From the NCBI GenBank assembly GCA_003477045.1, contig DMTS01000207.1, positions 12,934 to 19,816 of the forward strand: DNA of 6,883 bases, written 5' to 3'. This document shows positions 1 through 5,570 of this stretch, piece by piece; position 1 is the first letter of the stretch, and the number at the start of each line of letters is the position of its first letter. A program made the position numbers and the translations under genes. This DNA is from Candidatus Delongbacteria bacterium (GTDB lineage: Bacteria > UBA4055). The notes under the pieces are model-generated. The model did not search any database and had not been told where the DNA came from. It was given only the letters and a program-made list of their open reading frames with translations.

Positions 1-204
1 GGTGTGATGGCGGACGGCGAATATGAATTCGGCACATCATCAAAAGAATTCATGACGGTAACGAGCGGAAAATTGACGGTAAAGCTTCCCGGCGAGACTA
101 ACTGGAAGACTTACGGTCCGAACGAGACATTCATAGTTGACGCGAATGTAAAATTTCATGTCAAAGCAGAAGGCGATACATCATATATCTGCATTTATAA
201 ATAA
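1..204 (+). CDS. ppnP: Pyrimidine/purine nucleoside phosphorylase PpnP (5'-truncated by window edge)
   Basis: The frame is open from base 1 to the TAA at 202-204 and gives 67 residues of a protein that is usually about 94 long, so roughly the first 27 residues lie outside the window. The visible part follows the small cupin-like PpnP (YaiE, DUF1255) family closely: GVMADGEYEF, then EFMTVTSGKLTVKLPG, then the end TSYICIYK, which parallels the E. coli ending TSYLCRYL. Known members cleave nucleosides with phosphate to a free base and ribose-1-phosphate in the cytoplasm, with broad base specificity. An apparent GTG/ATG start near base 4 is internal to the family alignment and is not the true start. 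The next gene begins one base after the stop, so the two are probably co-transcribed. Confidence 0.88.
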   Translation, partial: GVMADGEYEFGTSSKEFMTVTSGKLTVKLPGETNWKTYGPNETFIVDANVKFHVKAEGDTSYICIYK

Positions 205-205
205 G

Positions 206-802
206 ATGACAGATATCTTTTCCAGTAATGTCCCCGGAATGACAGAAAGGCTGTCCCGATCATGTATAGCGGTCGCAGGATGCGGAGGCATAGGATCGAA
301 TGCGGCCGTTGCGCTTGTACGGGCCGGTCTGGGAAAGATAATAATAGCCGATATGGACATTATAGAGGCATCGAATCTGAACCGGCAGTATTATTTCGCG
401 GACGAGATCGGTCAGAAAAAGGTATTCACTCTCAAATCGAGGCTGAACAGCATTGATTCCGACTGTGAAATTGTCACTTATCACAAAGAGCTTGTGCGGG
501 AAGATGTCAAAACGATTTTCGGTTCGGCTGATATTCTCATAGAAGCGTTCGACAAAGCTGAAAGCAAACAGTGGCTGATCGAAGAATGGAGTTCTCTTTA
601 TCCGGATAAGCCGGTAATATCGGGTAACGGGCTTTCAGGCTGCGGAGATTTTGAGAGCATAAAGATCAGTAAGATGGGGAACATTTATTTCTGCGGGGAC
701 GGCGTGACATCGCAGGAAATCGGGCTTTGTTCCGCACGGGTTGCAATAATTTCGAACATGCAGGCGAATCTTGCTATAGAACTTCTGATGAAATTAAAAT
801 AG
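206..802 (+). CDS. thiF: ThiF-family adenylyltransferase (short, family 2 type)
   Basis: This 198-residue E1-like protein would activate the C-terminal Gly of a ThiS-type sulfur carrier by adenylation for thiamine thiazole synthesis. The nucleotide-binding loop GCGGIGS is at residues 25-31, the acidic pair ADMD at 48-51, and the signature SNLNRQ at 56-61, followed by YYFADEIGQKK. EAFDKAE, typical of the roughly 200-residue ThiF family 2, comes later. There is no CxxC zinc pair as in MoeB or E. coli ThiF. The start at 206 leaves one base after the ppnP stop (TAAgATG); an ATG at 158 would overlap ppnP by 47 bases, and the ATG at 239 is a possible shorter start. No strong Shine-Dalgarno is visible, so translation may be coupled to ppnP. 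No thiS, thiG or thiH is in the window, so the carrier partner is unseen and a role outside thiamine synthesis is not excluded. Confidence 0.85.
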   Translation: MTDIFSSNVPGMTERLSRSCIAVAGCGGIGSNAAVALVRAGLGKIIIADMDIIEASNLNRQYYFADEIGQKKVFTLKSRLNSIDSDCEIVTYHKELVREDVKTIFGSADILIEAFDKAESKQWLIEEWSSLYPDKPVISGNGLSGCGDFESIKISKMGNIYFCGDGVTSQEIGLCSARVAIISNMQANLAIELLMKLK

Positions 803-811
803 GCGGTTTGT

Positions 812-1204
812 ATGAAAAAGACGAACATTTATCTTGAAGTGCTGAGGTATGGAGCTGAAAACCTGAACAGCGGAGTAACCTATGAGCAGGCTATCAAACA
901 GCTCGGATTCAATGCGCCGGGAGGCGATTTCGAGCTCTACTTTAACAACTGGTTCTACGACAATTTTCATTCCGAGCATATTCCGGTTTTAAGGAAGAAG
1001 CATAATGAAAATGTTATTCTGAGCCGCGAGGATCTTAAAGAAGCCAATTCGCAGAAAGTGTTCATGACGAGTAACGCTTATTTTAAGTATATGTCCTACT
1101 CGGGCGACAACATACCGAGAGAGACGATGATAAGTCTTATACTTGCTTCCGCTTCGCTGGTCATCAGTATCGCTATTTATCTTTTTATTCTTATCAGGGT
1201 GTAA
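812..1204 (+). CDS. Small C-terminally membrane-anchored protein, unknown function
   Basis: I do not recognise this 130-residue protein. Residues 1-105 are soluble and mixed, with an aromatic patch (ELYFNNWFYDNF, about 41-52), and have no Cys or obvious catalytic motif. Residues about 107-129 form one hydrophobic segment ending in ILIRV at the very C-terminus, which suggests a tail-anchored protein with its N-terminal domain in the cytoplasm. The ATG at 812 follows an AGGCGG Shine-Dalgarno-like stretch (about 801-806) and lies nine bases after the thiF stop, so it is probably the third gene of a ppnP-thiF transcript. Whether it works with ThiF is unknown. Confidence 0.75.
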   Translation: MKKTNIYLEVLRYGAENLNSGVTYEQAIKQLGFNAPGGDFELYFNNWFYDNFHSEHIPVLRKKHNENVILSREDLKEANSQKVFMTSNAYFKYMSYSGDNIPRETMISLILASASLVISIAIYLFILIRV

Positions 1205-1216
1205 AGCGTCTTCGGG

Positions 1217-1242
1217 ATAGCCTCAATTCAAATTGAGGCTAT
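1217..1242. terminator. Perfect inverted repeat between convergent genes, probable bidirectional terminator
   Basis: ATAGCCTCAATT (1217-1228) and AATTGAGGCTAT (1231-1242) are exact reverse complements separated by two bases. In RNA the inner A-T pairs would open to a larger loop. It sits 12 bases after the stop of the + strand operon and 11 bases past the end of the minus-strand Nudix gene. The T tract is weak on both strands, so the call rests on the perfect stem and the position. Confidence 0.6.
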
Positions 1243-1253
1243 ATAATTATGAC

Positions 1254-1691
1254 TTACTCTTTAACCGAATAGAACCTGTCGGGTTTTTTATTCAGGGATA
1301 GTTTCTGCAAAACATCGTCCAGTATGCCCGGTTTTATATTAAAATCCTCAAGTTCATCAATATCGGCCCAGACGAATTCCAGATGTTCTTCCAGCGAACT
1401 GACTTTTTCTGTACCGTTTGCGTTATTCGGATGATAAAGGTAATAAACCGCGATCTCGTGGTATTTTTTACCGTCAGCATCGGTGAAAATGTTTTCAATT
1501 GTGCTGATAAATTTACCGCATCTGCCCGTTATGCCTGTTTCTTCCATCAGTTCCCTGTGTAATGCAGTCTCTGCGGTCTCTCCGAACTCTATATGACCGC
1601 CGGGCAGGAATGTATAATTGCACCCGATCTGTCTTGCGAGAAGGATTTTATCGTGCTTTAATATTATAGCTCTTGAAATATTCTCTATCAT
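1254..1691 (-). CDS. Nudix hydrolase
   Basis: This 145-residue protein has a complete Nudix box: G32, E38, R46-E47-L48, E50-E51, G53-I54, fitting GX5EX7REUXEEXGU exactly. Nudix enzymes hydrolyse a nucleoside diphosphate linked to another group, using metal bound by the REXXEE glutamates. The sequence before the box (RAIILKHDKILLARQ, FLPGGHIEFGE) and the length are those of a single-domain enzyme. The substrate cannot be read from the sequence. The ATG at 1691 has only a weak Shine-Dalgarno. It lies 50 bases downstream of the second ferritin-like gene on the same strand and may share its transcript; a cleansing role for oxidised nucleotides would fit that setting but is inference. Confidence 0.9.
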   Translation of the reverse strand: MIENISRAIILKHDKILLARQIGCNYTFLPGGHIEFGETAETALHRELMEETGITGRCGKFISTIENIFTDADGKKYHEIAVYYLYHPNNANGTEKVSSLEEHLEFVWADIDELEDFNIKPGILDDVLQKLSLNKKPDRFYSVKE

Positions 1692-1741
1692 CAGGTTGTC
1701 CGTTTTTTTTTACTTTCATCAGTATTTTATGGTATATTCTT

Positions 1742-2224
1742 TTAGATTTTCCAAAATTCCTCCGATAGAGGGTGGTTCATAGCTTGTAACAATTTGTCTC
1801 TATGTTTTTTCGTATCCTGGTTTAGATTATCTAAAATTTCTTGAATAGCGGGTGATTGAGAGTCTAAGTAGTGAAAGAAATTTTTATCCAAGGCGGAACC
1901 CTCAATTCCATGAGCCACGGATATTGCACGGACTAGAGTGATACCTTCTATAGAGGCTAATTCATATTCTTTATTTATATATCCTATCGCTTGAACAATT
2001 GCCTGGAGGGTCAGGTCTTCAAGGAAAAAATAAATTGTACCGTCTTTTATCTTCGGGATTATCTGTTTCAGCCATTCTTCATGCTTTCTTTCTTCTTTAA
2101 CAAGAAAAGGCCAAATATTAAATTCGGGGAATTTATTTTCATAAAGCTCGTACAATCTCGCGAGTTGTCCTTCGAATTCTGCCTGTTTGCTGATAAAAAT
2201 GATTTGTTCTTCTTTCGTTTTCAT
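1742..2224 (-). CDS. Ferritin-like (rubrerythrin-type) four-helix protein, paralogue B
   Basis: The protein has 160 residues from the ATG at 2224, which is preceded by AAGGTG about six bases upstream; an earlier ATG at 2290 would add 22 residues without such a site. Candidate diiron ligands are E16/E18 in helix 1, E45 and H48 in an EExxH motif (EERKHEEW) of helix 2, E108 in helix 3 and H141 in helix 4. Helix 4 reads QDTKKH, so the residue three before the His is Thr instead of the usual Glu, with an Asp at H-4. It aligns without gaps to the neighbour at 2379-2855, with about half of positions identical by hand count, so the two arose by tandem duplication. No signal peptide; cytoplasmic. Possible roles are peroxide reduction or iron handling, neither proven. 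Confidence 0.7.
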   Translation of the reverse strand: MKTKEEQIIFISKQAEFEGQLARLYELYENKFPEFNIWPFLVKEERKHEEWLKQIIPKIKDGTIYFFLEDLTLQAIVQAIGYINKEYELASIEGITLVRAISVAHGIEGSALDKNFFHYLDSQSPAIQEILDNLNQDTKKHRDKLLQAMNHPLSEEFWKI

Positions 2225-2378
2225 GAAACACCTTCTTCCGGTTATATTTTGTATTAGTAACTTATACAATAAAATGTTATTATCAAACATAAAAATAAAA
2301 AAAGAAATGAAGTATGTTTATTTCACCGATCCAAACAATTTTTTATATACTCACTCCATTATAAAAAACTTTTGCGTC

Positions 2379-2855
2379 TTATATTCTTTTCTGCTTTTTC
2401 AGGCTTTCTACGGCTTCGAGCAGCATCTTTCTGTGTATTCTTGTGTCTTCGATCAGCTTGTCGAGTGTCTGCTCTACAACAGGATCTTCAGAGTCGAAAA
2501 AAGAAAAAATGTTTTTCTCAAGAGCGGCATCCTCAAACGATAAAGCTATTGATACGGCACGCTTAAGATCAATTACCTGCAAAAGGGCTCTGTCTATTTC
2601 TTTTTTTATGCTTTCTATCATCACATTAATGTTTTGAGTAGTAACTTCATCGCTATAAAAATAGATCGTACCGTCCTCAATCTTCGGGATTATCTGCATC
2701 AGCCACGATTCGTGTTTTTTTTCTTCCTCCACAAGCATAGGCCATATTTTGGTCATAGGAAATTTATGATCGTACAGACCGTACAGTTTAGCCAGCTGGC
2801 TTTCCAGCTCCGCTTGATTGCATACCAGCTCTATTTGTTCTTCAATTGTTTTCAT
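2379..2855 (-). CDS. Ferritin-like (rubrerythrin-type) four-helix protein, paralogue A
   Basis: This 158-residue protein has the same layout as its neighbour: E16/E18, then E45-x-x-H48 within EEEKKHESW, E108 in ALSFEDAAL, and DTRIH ending at H141. The shared block KFP...IWP.LV.EE.KHE.WL.QIIPKI.DGTIYF (about residues 31-66) is the most conserved part. It lacks the C-terminal rubredoxin domain (CxxC pairs) of classical rubrerythrin, so an electron donor would have to be separate. The ATG at 2855 is preceded by AAAGGTG, a leader very like that of the second copy. The 154 bases between the two copies are AT-rich; I see no clear terminator there, so co-transcription is possible. Function is inferred from fold-level motifs only. 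Confidence 0.7.
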   Translation of the reverse strand: MKTIEEQIELVCNQAELESQLAKLYGLYDHKFPMTKIWPMLVEEEKKHESWLMQIIPKIEDGTIYFYSDEVTTQNINVMIESIKKEIDRALLQVIDLKRAVSIALSFEDAALEKNIFSFFDSEDPVVEQTLDKLIEDTRIHRKMLLEAVESLKKQKRI

Positions 2856-2932
2856 ACTGCACCTTTCTTCAAAAATATTTCACTTCTGTATAATTTAATA
2901 ACAAATGATAGAAAAATACAATGTTTATTTAT

Positions 2933-2957
2933 AAAAAAAAACCGCCCGGAGGCGGTC
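2933..2957 (-). terminator. Intrinsic terminator for the Cys-rich genes
   Basis: On the minus strand a stem of ACCGCC/GGCGGT (2951-2956 with 2941-2946) around a four-base loop is followed directly by eight or more U (complement of the A run 2933-2940). It lies 25 bases after the stop of the gene at 2982-3362 and separates that unit from the ferritin-like genes downstream. Confidence 0.9.
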
Positions 2958-2981
2958 TTTTCAATACAGGAGAGAGAGGTG

Positions 2982-3362
2982 CTATTTCTTCATCATTCTG
3001 CATCCGAACTTCTTCTGAGCTCCGCAACCCTGAGCAGCGCCGCAGTCAGCTTTTTTGACTTCGGCTTTTTTGGTTTCGCAGCATCCTGCTTTAGCGTCTT
3101 TGCAATTGCTTTTGTCGGTACACCCTTTCATTCCGTCTTTGCAGCAGCATGTGCATTTGTCATCGCATTTGCCGTCGTGTTTACAGTCCGTGCAGGTGCA
3201 TTTTTCTTTGCAGGCTGCGTTGTCTGCGCAGCATCCGGCGGTTTTTTCAACGGCCGCTTTAACAGCTGATTTTTCAACAGCCTGGCCTTCGGCAAAAGCT
3301 GATCCGATACCCGTTGCGAGGAACAATACTGCGGTCAATATGATAAATATATTTTTTTTCAT
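2982..3362 (-). CDS. Exported Cys-rich, metallothionein-like protein
   Basis: This 126-residue precursor has a clear signal peptide: MKKN, a hydrophobic core at about 5-19, and SAFA before the predicted cleavage after residue 24. The mature part is rich in Lys, Asp and Ala and carries 18 Cys in about 102 residues: 44, 45, 51, 55, 57, 60, 66, 70, 72-74, 81, 87, 94, 95, 107, 113 and 121. They fall in CC, CxC, CCC and CxxC spacings like metallothioneins and other thiolate metal binders. It would act outside the cytoplasm, plausibly binding soft metals such as Cu, Zn or Cd, though no family name can be assigned. The ATG at 3362 follows AAGGATC at good distance. It lies 50 bases after another Cys-rich exported gene and before a strong terminator, so these two probably form one unit. 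Confidence 0.8.
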   Translation of the reverse strand: MKKNIFIILTAVLFLATGIGSAFAEGQAVEKSAVKAAVEKTAGCCADNAACKEKCTCTDCKHDGKCDDKCTCCCKDGMKGCTDKSNCKDAKAGCCETKKAEVKKADCGAAQGCGAQKKFGCRMMKK

Positions 3363-3412
3363 TTTCAGATCCTTTTATTTTAAAGTTAGGTATTTTATTT
3401 CATCGGGCAGAA

Positions 3413-3805
3413 CTAAGCGGACGGGGGCGATCTTCCGGAAAAAATGTTAGATTCGGAAGTTATGAAAAATAAGTCAGGCCGGTTGTCGAATTTATAGCCT
3501 GAAACTGGTTCAATGCACAAAACGCATTTAGGTAAAAAGCAGATATAAACATTCCGGGGTTCAGTGGTTTTCTGAGGAGTTGATGGATTTGTCTGAGCAG
3601 CGGTCTCTGCCGGAAATTCGATCTTACAGGCGCATTGCTTAACTTCACCCGTTTTGCAGCAGTGTGAATTCTGAACCGAGGCCTCGGACTTAGCATCAAC
3701 GATCTGGCAGCAGGGCATAGAGCATGAAGAAATGCCTCTGATCAGATATGAACCAGACATCGTCAGTACGAAAAATGCTATCAGTATGAAGAGGAACCTT
3801 TTCGT
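3413..3805 (-). CDS. Cys-rich exported or membrane-anchored protein with apparent ACG start
   Basis: I do not recognise the family. The frame is usually read from the ATG at 3760, but that start has no Shine-Dalgarno and cuts off a good signal or anchor segment. Reading on upstream gives (M)KRFLFILIAFFVLTMSGSYLI, directly after GGAGGA (3814-3809), with ACG at 3805-3803 in the start position; no in-frame ATG, GTG or TTG lies between it and the upstream stop. The resulting 130-residue protein has ten Cys at 28, 32, 33, 49, 50, 58, 60, 89, 94 and 97, including SMPCC, HCC and CAC, then a Thr/Pro/Gln-rich linker (about 66-83). The Cys content matches the downstream gene, suggesting a shared metal-related role. 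ACG could be a rare start, a start-codon mutation that silences the gene, or a read error. Confidence 0.6.
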   Translation of the reverse strand, partial: TKRFLFILIAFFVLTMSGSYLIRGISSCSMPCCQIVDAKSEASVQNSHCCKTGEVKQCACKIEFPAETAAQTNPSTPQKTTEPRNVYICFLPKCVLCIEPVSGYKFDNRPDLFFITSESNIFSGRSPPSA

Positions 3806-3808
3806 AAA

Positions 3809-3814
3809 TCCTCC
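3809..3814 (-). promoter_or_regulatory. Ribosome binding site pointing to the ACG codon
   Basis: GGAGGA on the minus strand ends three bases before ACG (3805-3803), so the GGAGG core is four bases away. It is a strong site with no ATG, GTG or TTG in the normal window, and it is the main reason for extending this gene upstream. Confidence 0.6.
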
Positions 3815-3890
3815 GCTTTTAAAACTTAATTCAATATATGATTATTTTATACAATAACTATATGCTAAAAGTCACATGGCGACATCATAC

Positions 3891-3919
3891 TTGACTTTAT
3901 ATGCATGAAGTATTATATT
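3891..3919 (+). promoter_or_regulatory. Promoter of vapBC
   Basis: TTGACT (3891-3896) and TATATT (3914-3919) are separated by exactly 17 bases, close to the sigma-70 consensus. Transcription should start near 3926, giving a leader of about 15 bases up to the CTG start and only a few bases before the Shine-Dalgarno. Confidence 0.7.
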
Positions 3920-3926
3920 TATGCAT
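3901..3926. repeat. Paired ATGCAT palindromes flanking the vapBC -10 element, possible operator
   Basis: ATGCAT occurs at 3901-3906 and 3921-3926, 20 bp apart (two helical turns), bracketing the -10 box. VapBC complexes commonly repress their own promoter by binding paired palindromic sites at this location, so this is a reasonable operator candidate. The motif is short and the region AT-rich, so chance is possible. Confidence 0.4.
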
Positions 3927-3928
3927 AC

Positions 3929-3934
3929 AGGAGG
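3929..3934 (+). promoter_or_regulatory. Ribosome binding site that sets the vapB start at CTG
   Basis: AGGAGG is a perfect Shine-Dalgarno, six bases before CTG (3941-3943). The only in-frame ATG (3905) lies before this site and before the predicted transcription start. Confidence 0.75.
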
Positions 3935-3940
3935 TTTGTT

Positions 3941-4132
3941 CTGAGAACTACACTCGATCTGCCCGAAGAGCTACTTGACGAAGCGAGAAAGGCAAGCCAT
4001 ACAAAGACAAAAACTGAGGTCATCATACTCGCGCTAGAGAATCTAATCCGCAAAAGCAGGATAGCGGAACTTAAGAAATTCAAAGGCAAAATAGATCTCG
4101 ATATAGACCTCGACACACTGAGGAACAGATAA
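3941..4132 (+). CDS. vapB: VapB-type antitoxin (CTG start)
   Basis: The 63-residue product starts (M)RTTLDLPEELLDEARKAS, the typical N-terminus of short ribbon-helix-helix VapB antitoxins: a DNA-binding strand at about 2-6, helices at about 8-17 and 22-36, with TKTKTEVI between. The Lys/Asp-rich tail KFKGKIDLDIDLDTLRN is the usual toxin-contacting part. It would neutralise VapC and repress the operon with it. A start at the ATG of 3905 would add 12 residues, but that codon sits in the promoter spacer, so the CTG after AGGAGG is preferred. Its stop overlaps the vapC ATG by one base (TAATG), which couples translation. Confidence 0.85.
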   Translation: MRTTLDLPEELLDEARKASHTKTKTEVIILALENLIRKSRIAELKKFKGKIDLDIDLDTLRNR

Positions 4133-4515
4133 TGGCGGTACTTGCCGATACATCCGTCTGGATAGATTATTTCCAGGGAGGAGAGAATTCAGGACTAATG
4201 GATCAGCTCATTGACGAGAACATAACCGTCACAAATGACATTATACTTGCTGAACTTTTGCCCTACCTGATGCTCAAACAACAGAATAAAGTCATATATC
4301 TTTTAAAAGAAATTTCCAAAATAGAGCTCAAACCCGACTGGAACGAAATTATAGAAATTCAGCATAAATGCCTGCAGAATGGCATAAACGGTATAGGTAT
4401 TCCCGATCTTATCATCGCCCAGAACGCAAAGCAGAACGGAGCTCAACTCTACACGCTCGAAAAACATTTCGGACTGTTGACTGAAATCGCAGGAATTGAG
4501 ATAATAAAAGACTAA
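4132..4515 (+). CDS. vapC: VapC-type PIN-domain RNase toxin
   Basis: This 127-residue PIN domain starts MAVLADTSVWIDYF. Acidic metal-site residues are D6 (ADTSVW), E41 (ILAELL) and D92 (GIPDLIIA); the fourth position, usually Asp in TLDKHF, is Glu here (E110 in YTLEKHF), a conservative change. VapC toxins are magnesium-dependent RNases that cleave tRNA or rRNA and stop growth when VapB is lost. The length and all core motifs are complete, so the toxin is likely active. It follows vapB with a one-base overlap and converges on the DUF4197 gene with 20 bases between stops, where I see no hairpin. Confidence 0.92.
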   Translation: MAVLADTSVWIDYFQGGENSGLMDQLIDENITVTNDIILAELLPYLMLKQQNKVIYLLKEISKIELKPDWNEIIEIQHKCLQNGINGIGIPDLIIAQNAKQNGAQLYTLEKHFGLLTEIAGIEIIKD

Positions 4516-4535
4516 TTCCCCTACCCGATAATATT

Positions 4536-5264
4536 CTACCTCACAAAACCGAACACTTTTTTTAATATGTCCGTAACGCGGGCAACAGGATTCTCCCTGA
4601 TCTTCAGCTCTTCCTGAGCGATCATATAGAACAGCCCGTCGAGCGTTTTCTGCGTGATATATTTATCAAGGTCGGGATTTACCGCCTTCTCGCCAGTTAA
4701 AAATGTAGTTTTATTATATGCCGAAGCTATAGGATTCCAGTACTTCGTTACTTCAACGGCTTCCACTGCGCTCTTTACCACCGGAGTGAATTCAGCCGTC
4801 AGAGCCGCGGATGTTTTAGATCTAAGATATTCCGTAGCCGCGTTTTTAGGTCCTTTCAGGATATTGATGCCGTCGGTTATCGTCATGTTCATAACGGCCG
4901 CCTTAAATATCGGCAGCGCTTTTTTTGATGCTTCCTCCGCAGCGCGGTTAAGAGATTCCTCAAAATCCTTCACCAGGCTGGAAAGCCCGATCTTCTCGAC
5001 TGTTTTTTTGACCTTTAAAGCTTCAGGCGGGAACGGAATTCTGATCATAGAATTCAGATTAAAACCGTCAGGCTTTGAAGTAAGAGTTGTGGAATTTGTC
5101 GCGCCTACGACAAGAGCTTCCTTCAATCCCCGGATTATTTCTTCAGAAGTAAGGCCTCCGCCCTGTCCTTTCGACGCAGACTGCGCAAGCTGGTTCAGAA
5201 CTTCCGCGCATCCGGTCAGCAGCAAAAGAGATAACGTGATTATAATAATACTAAAATATTTCAT
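4536..5264 (-). CDS. DUF4197 family lipoprotein
   Basis: This 242-residue protein has a lipoprotein signal: MKYFSIIIITL, then the lipobox LTGC with C19 as the lipidated residue followed by Ala. The body matches DUF4197 along its length: SEEIIRGLKEAL.VGA near the N-terminus, IRIPFPPEALKV, then MTITDGINILKG, the T-EYLRSKTS block, KYWNPIASAYN, and the ending DGLFYMIAQEELKIRENP...ILKKVFG. The family is a helical lipoprotein of unknown role found in Gram-negative bacteria. The ATG at 5264 is chosen because GAGG lies six bases upstream; the ATG at 5276 overlaps that GAGG. It is transcribed alone, facing vapBC at its 3' end. Confidence 0.9.
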   Translation of the reverse strand: MKYFSIIIITLSLLLLTGCAEVLNQLAQSASKGQGGGLTSEEIIRGLKEALVVGATNSTTLTSKPDGFNLNSMIRIPFPPEALKVKKTVEKIGLSSLVKDFEESLNRAAEEASKKALPIFKAAVMNMTITDGINILKGPKNAATEYLRSKTSAALTAEFTPVVKSAVEAVEVTKYWNPIASAYNKTTFLTGEKAVNPDLDKYITQKTLDGLFYMIAQEELKIRENPVARVTDILKKVFGFVR

Positions 5265-5294
5265 ATTAAACCTCATTTAACTTAAATCAGCACC

Positions 5295-5322
5295 ATAATA
5301 AAGATACACAAAAATACGTAAA
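5295..5322 (-). promoter_or_regulatory. Possible promoter of the DUF4197 gene
   Basis: On the minus strand TTTACG (5322-5317) and TATTAT (5300-5295) are 16 bases apart, about 30 bases before the start codon. The -35 box is weak and the region is AT-rich, so alternatives exist. Confidence 0.35.
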
Positions 5323-5348
5323 CAATCAATCAGAACTAACCGGGTATT

Positions 5349-5498
5349 CTAGACCGTCCAGTTCTCTACCTTCAGCCCGGGGATCCTTTCAAAATGAGCG
5401 TCGTTAGTAACAAGAGTATAATTGCAAGTAAGACCAGTTGCCCCGTGATAAAGCTCAGCGTAAGTGATCATATTCGTATCAATAATAAAAAGCGTTAA
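5349..5498 (-). pseudogene. Decayed VapC-type PIN toxin remnant
   Basis: On the minus strand one open frame ending at TAG (5351-5349) reads LFIIDTN, MITYAELYHGA and then TLVTNDAHFERIPGLKVENW. These are the N-terminal, middle and C-terminal signature blocks of a PIN-domain VapC, here packed into under 50 codons instead of about 130. The stretches normally between them, including the third catalytic Asp, are missing, so at least two internal deletions are implied. There is no start codon ahead of IDTN and no antitoxin frame next to it. The tail (VTND..HFERIPGLKVENW) differs from the intact VapC at 4132-4515, so this is a second, unrelated toxin and not a copy of it. It fills most of the gap between the DUF4197 and ATPase genes. 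Confidence 0.75.
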
Positions 5499-5500
5499 TT

Positions 5501-5525
5501 CGGGGATTTGATCCCCCGTTTTTCG
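5501..5525 (+). terminator. Hairpin plus T tract, terminator-like
   Basis: GGGGAT (5502-5507) pairs with ATCCCC (5511-5516) around TTG, and GTTTTTC follows (5518-5524). The shape is that of a + strand intrinsic terminator, yet no + strand gene lies upstream to be terminated. It could insulate the ATPase gene from read-through of vapBC, which lies over 900 bases away, or be just part of the repeat block. Confidence 0.4.
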
Positions 5526-5544
5526 GGTAATTCGGAGAATCGAA

Positions 5545-5570
5545 TCGCCGAATTTGATGTAATTCGGCGA
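5545..5570. repeat. Perfect 10-bp inverted repeat upstream of the ATPase promoter
   Basis: TCGCCGAATT (5545-5554) and AATTCGGCGA (5561-5570) are exact reverse complements around a six-base loop. The AATTCGG at 5529 could pair with the same CCGAATT, giving alternative hairpins. It may be a protein-binding site; it lies outside the predicted transcript. Confidence 0.6.

Noticed and set aside
158..205. Upstream in-frame ATG for thiF
   Set aside because: It would overlap ppnP by 47 bases with no ribosome site and adds residues not typical of the short ThiF family.
2634..3269. 211-codon + strand open frame rich in Phe and Ala
   Set aside because: Antisense across a ferritin-like gene, an intrinsic terminator and the Cys-rich gene; composition is what the complement of those genes gives.
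3871..3883. GTCACATGGCGAC as an operator palindrome between divergent genes
   Set aside because: Only the outer three base pairs and one inner pair match; too weak to call.
4654..5280. 208-codon + strand open frame
   Set aside because: Antisense of the DUF4197 lipoprotein, which has full family match, lipobox and ribosome site.
5347..5387. TCTAGA and CCCGGGGATCC, resembling cloning-vector polylinker sites
   Set aside because: CCCGGGGATCC encodes, on the minus strand, the conserved RIPGL motif of the VapC remnant; the sites are separated by unrelated sequence. Coincidence, not vector.
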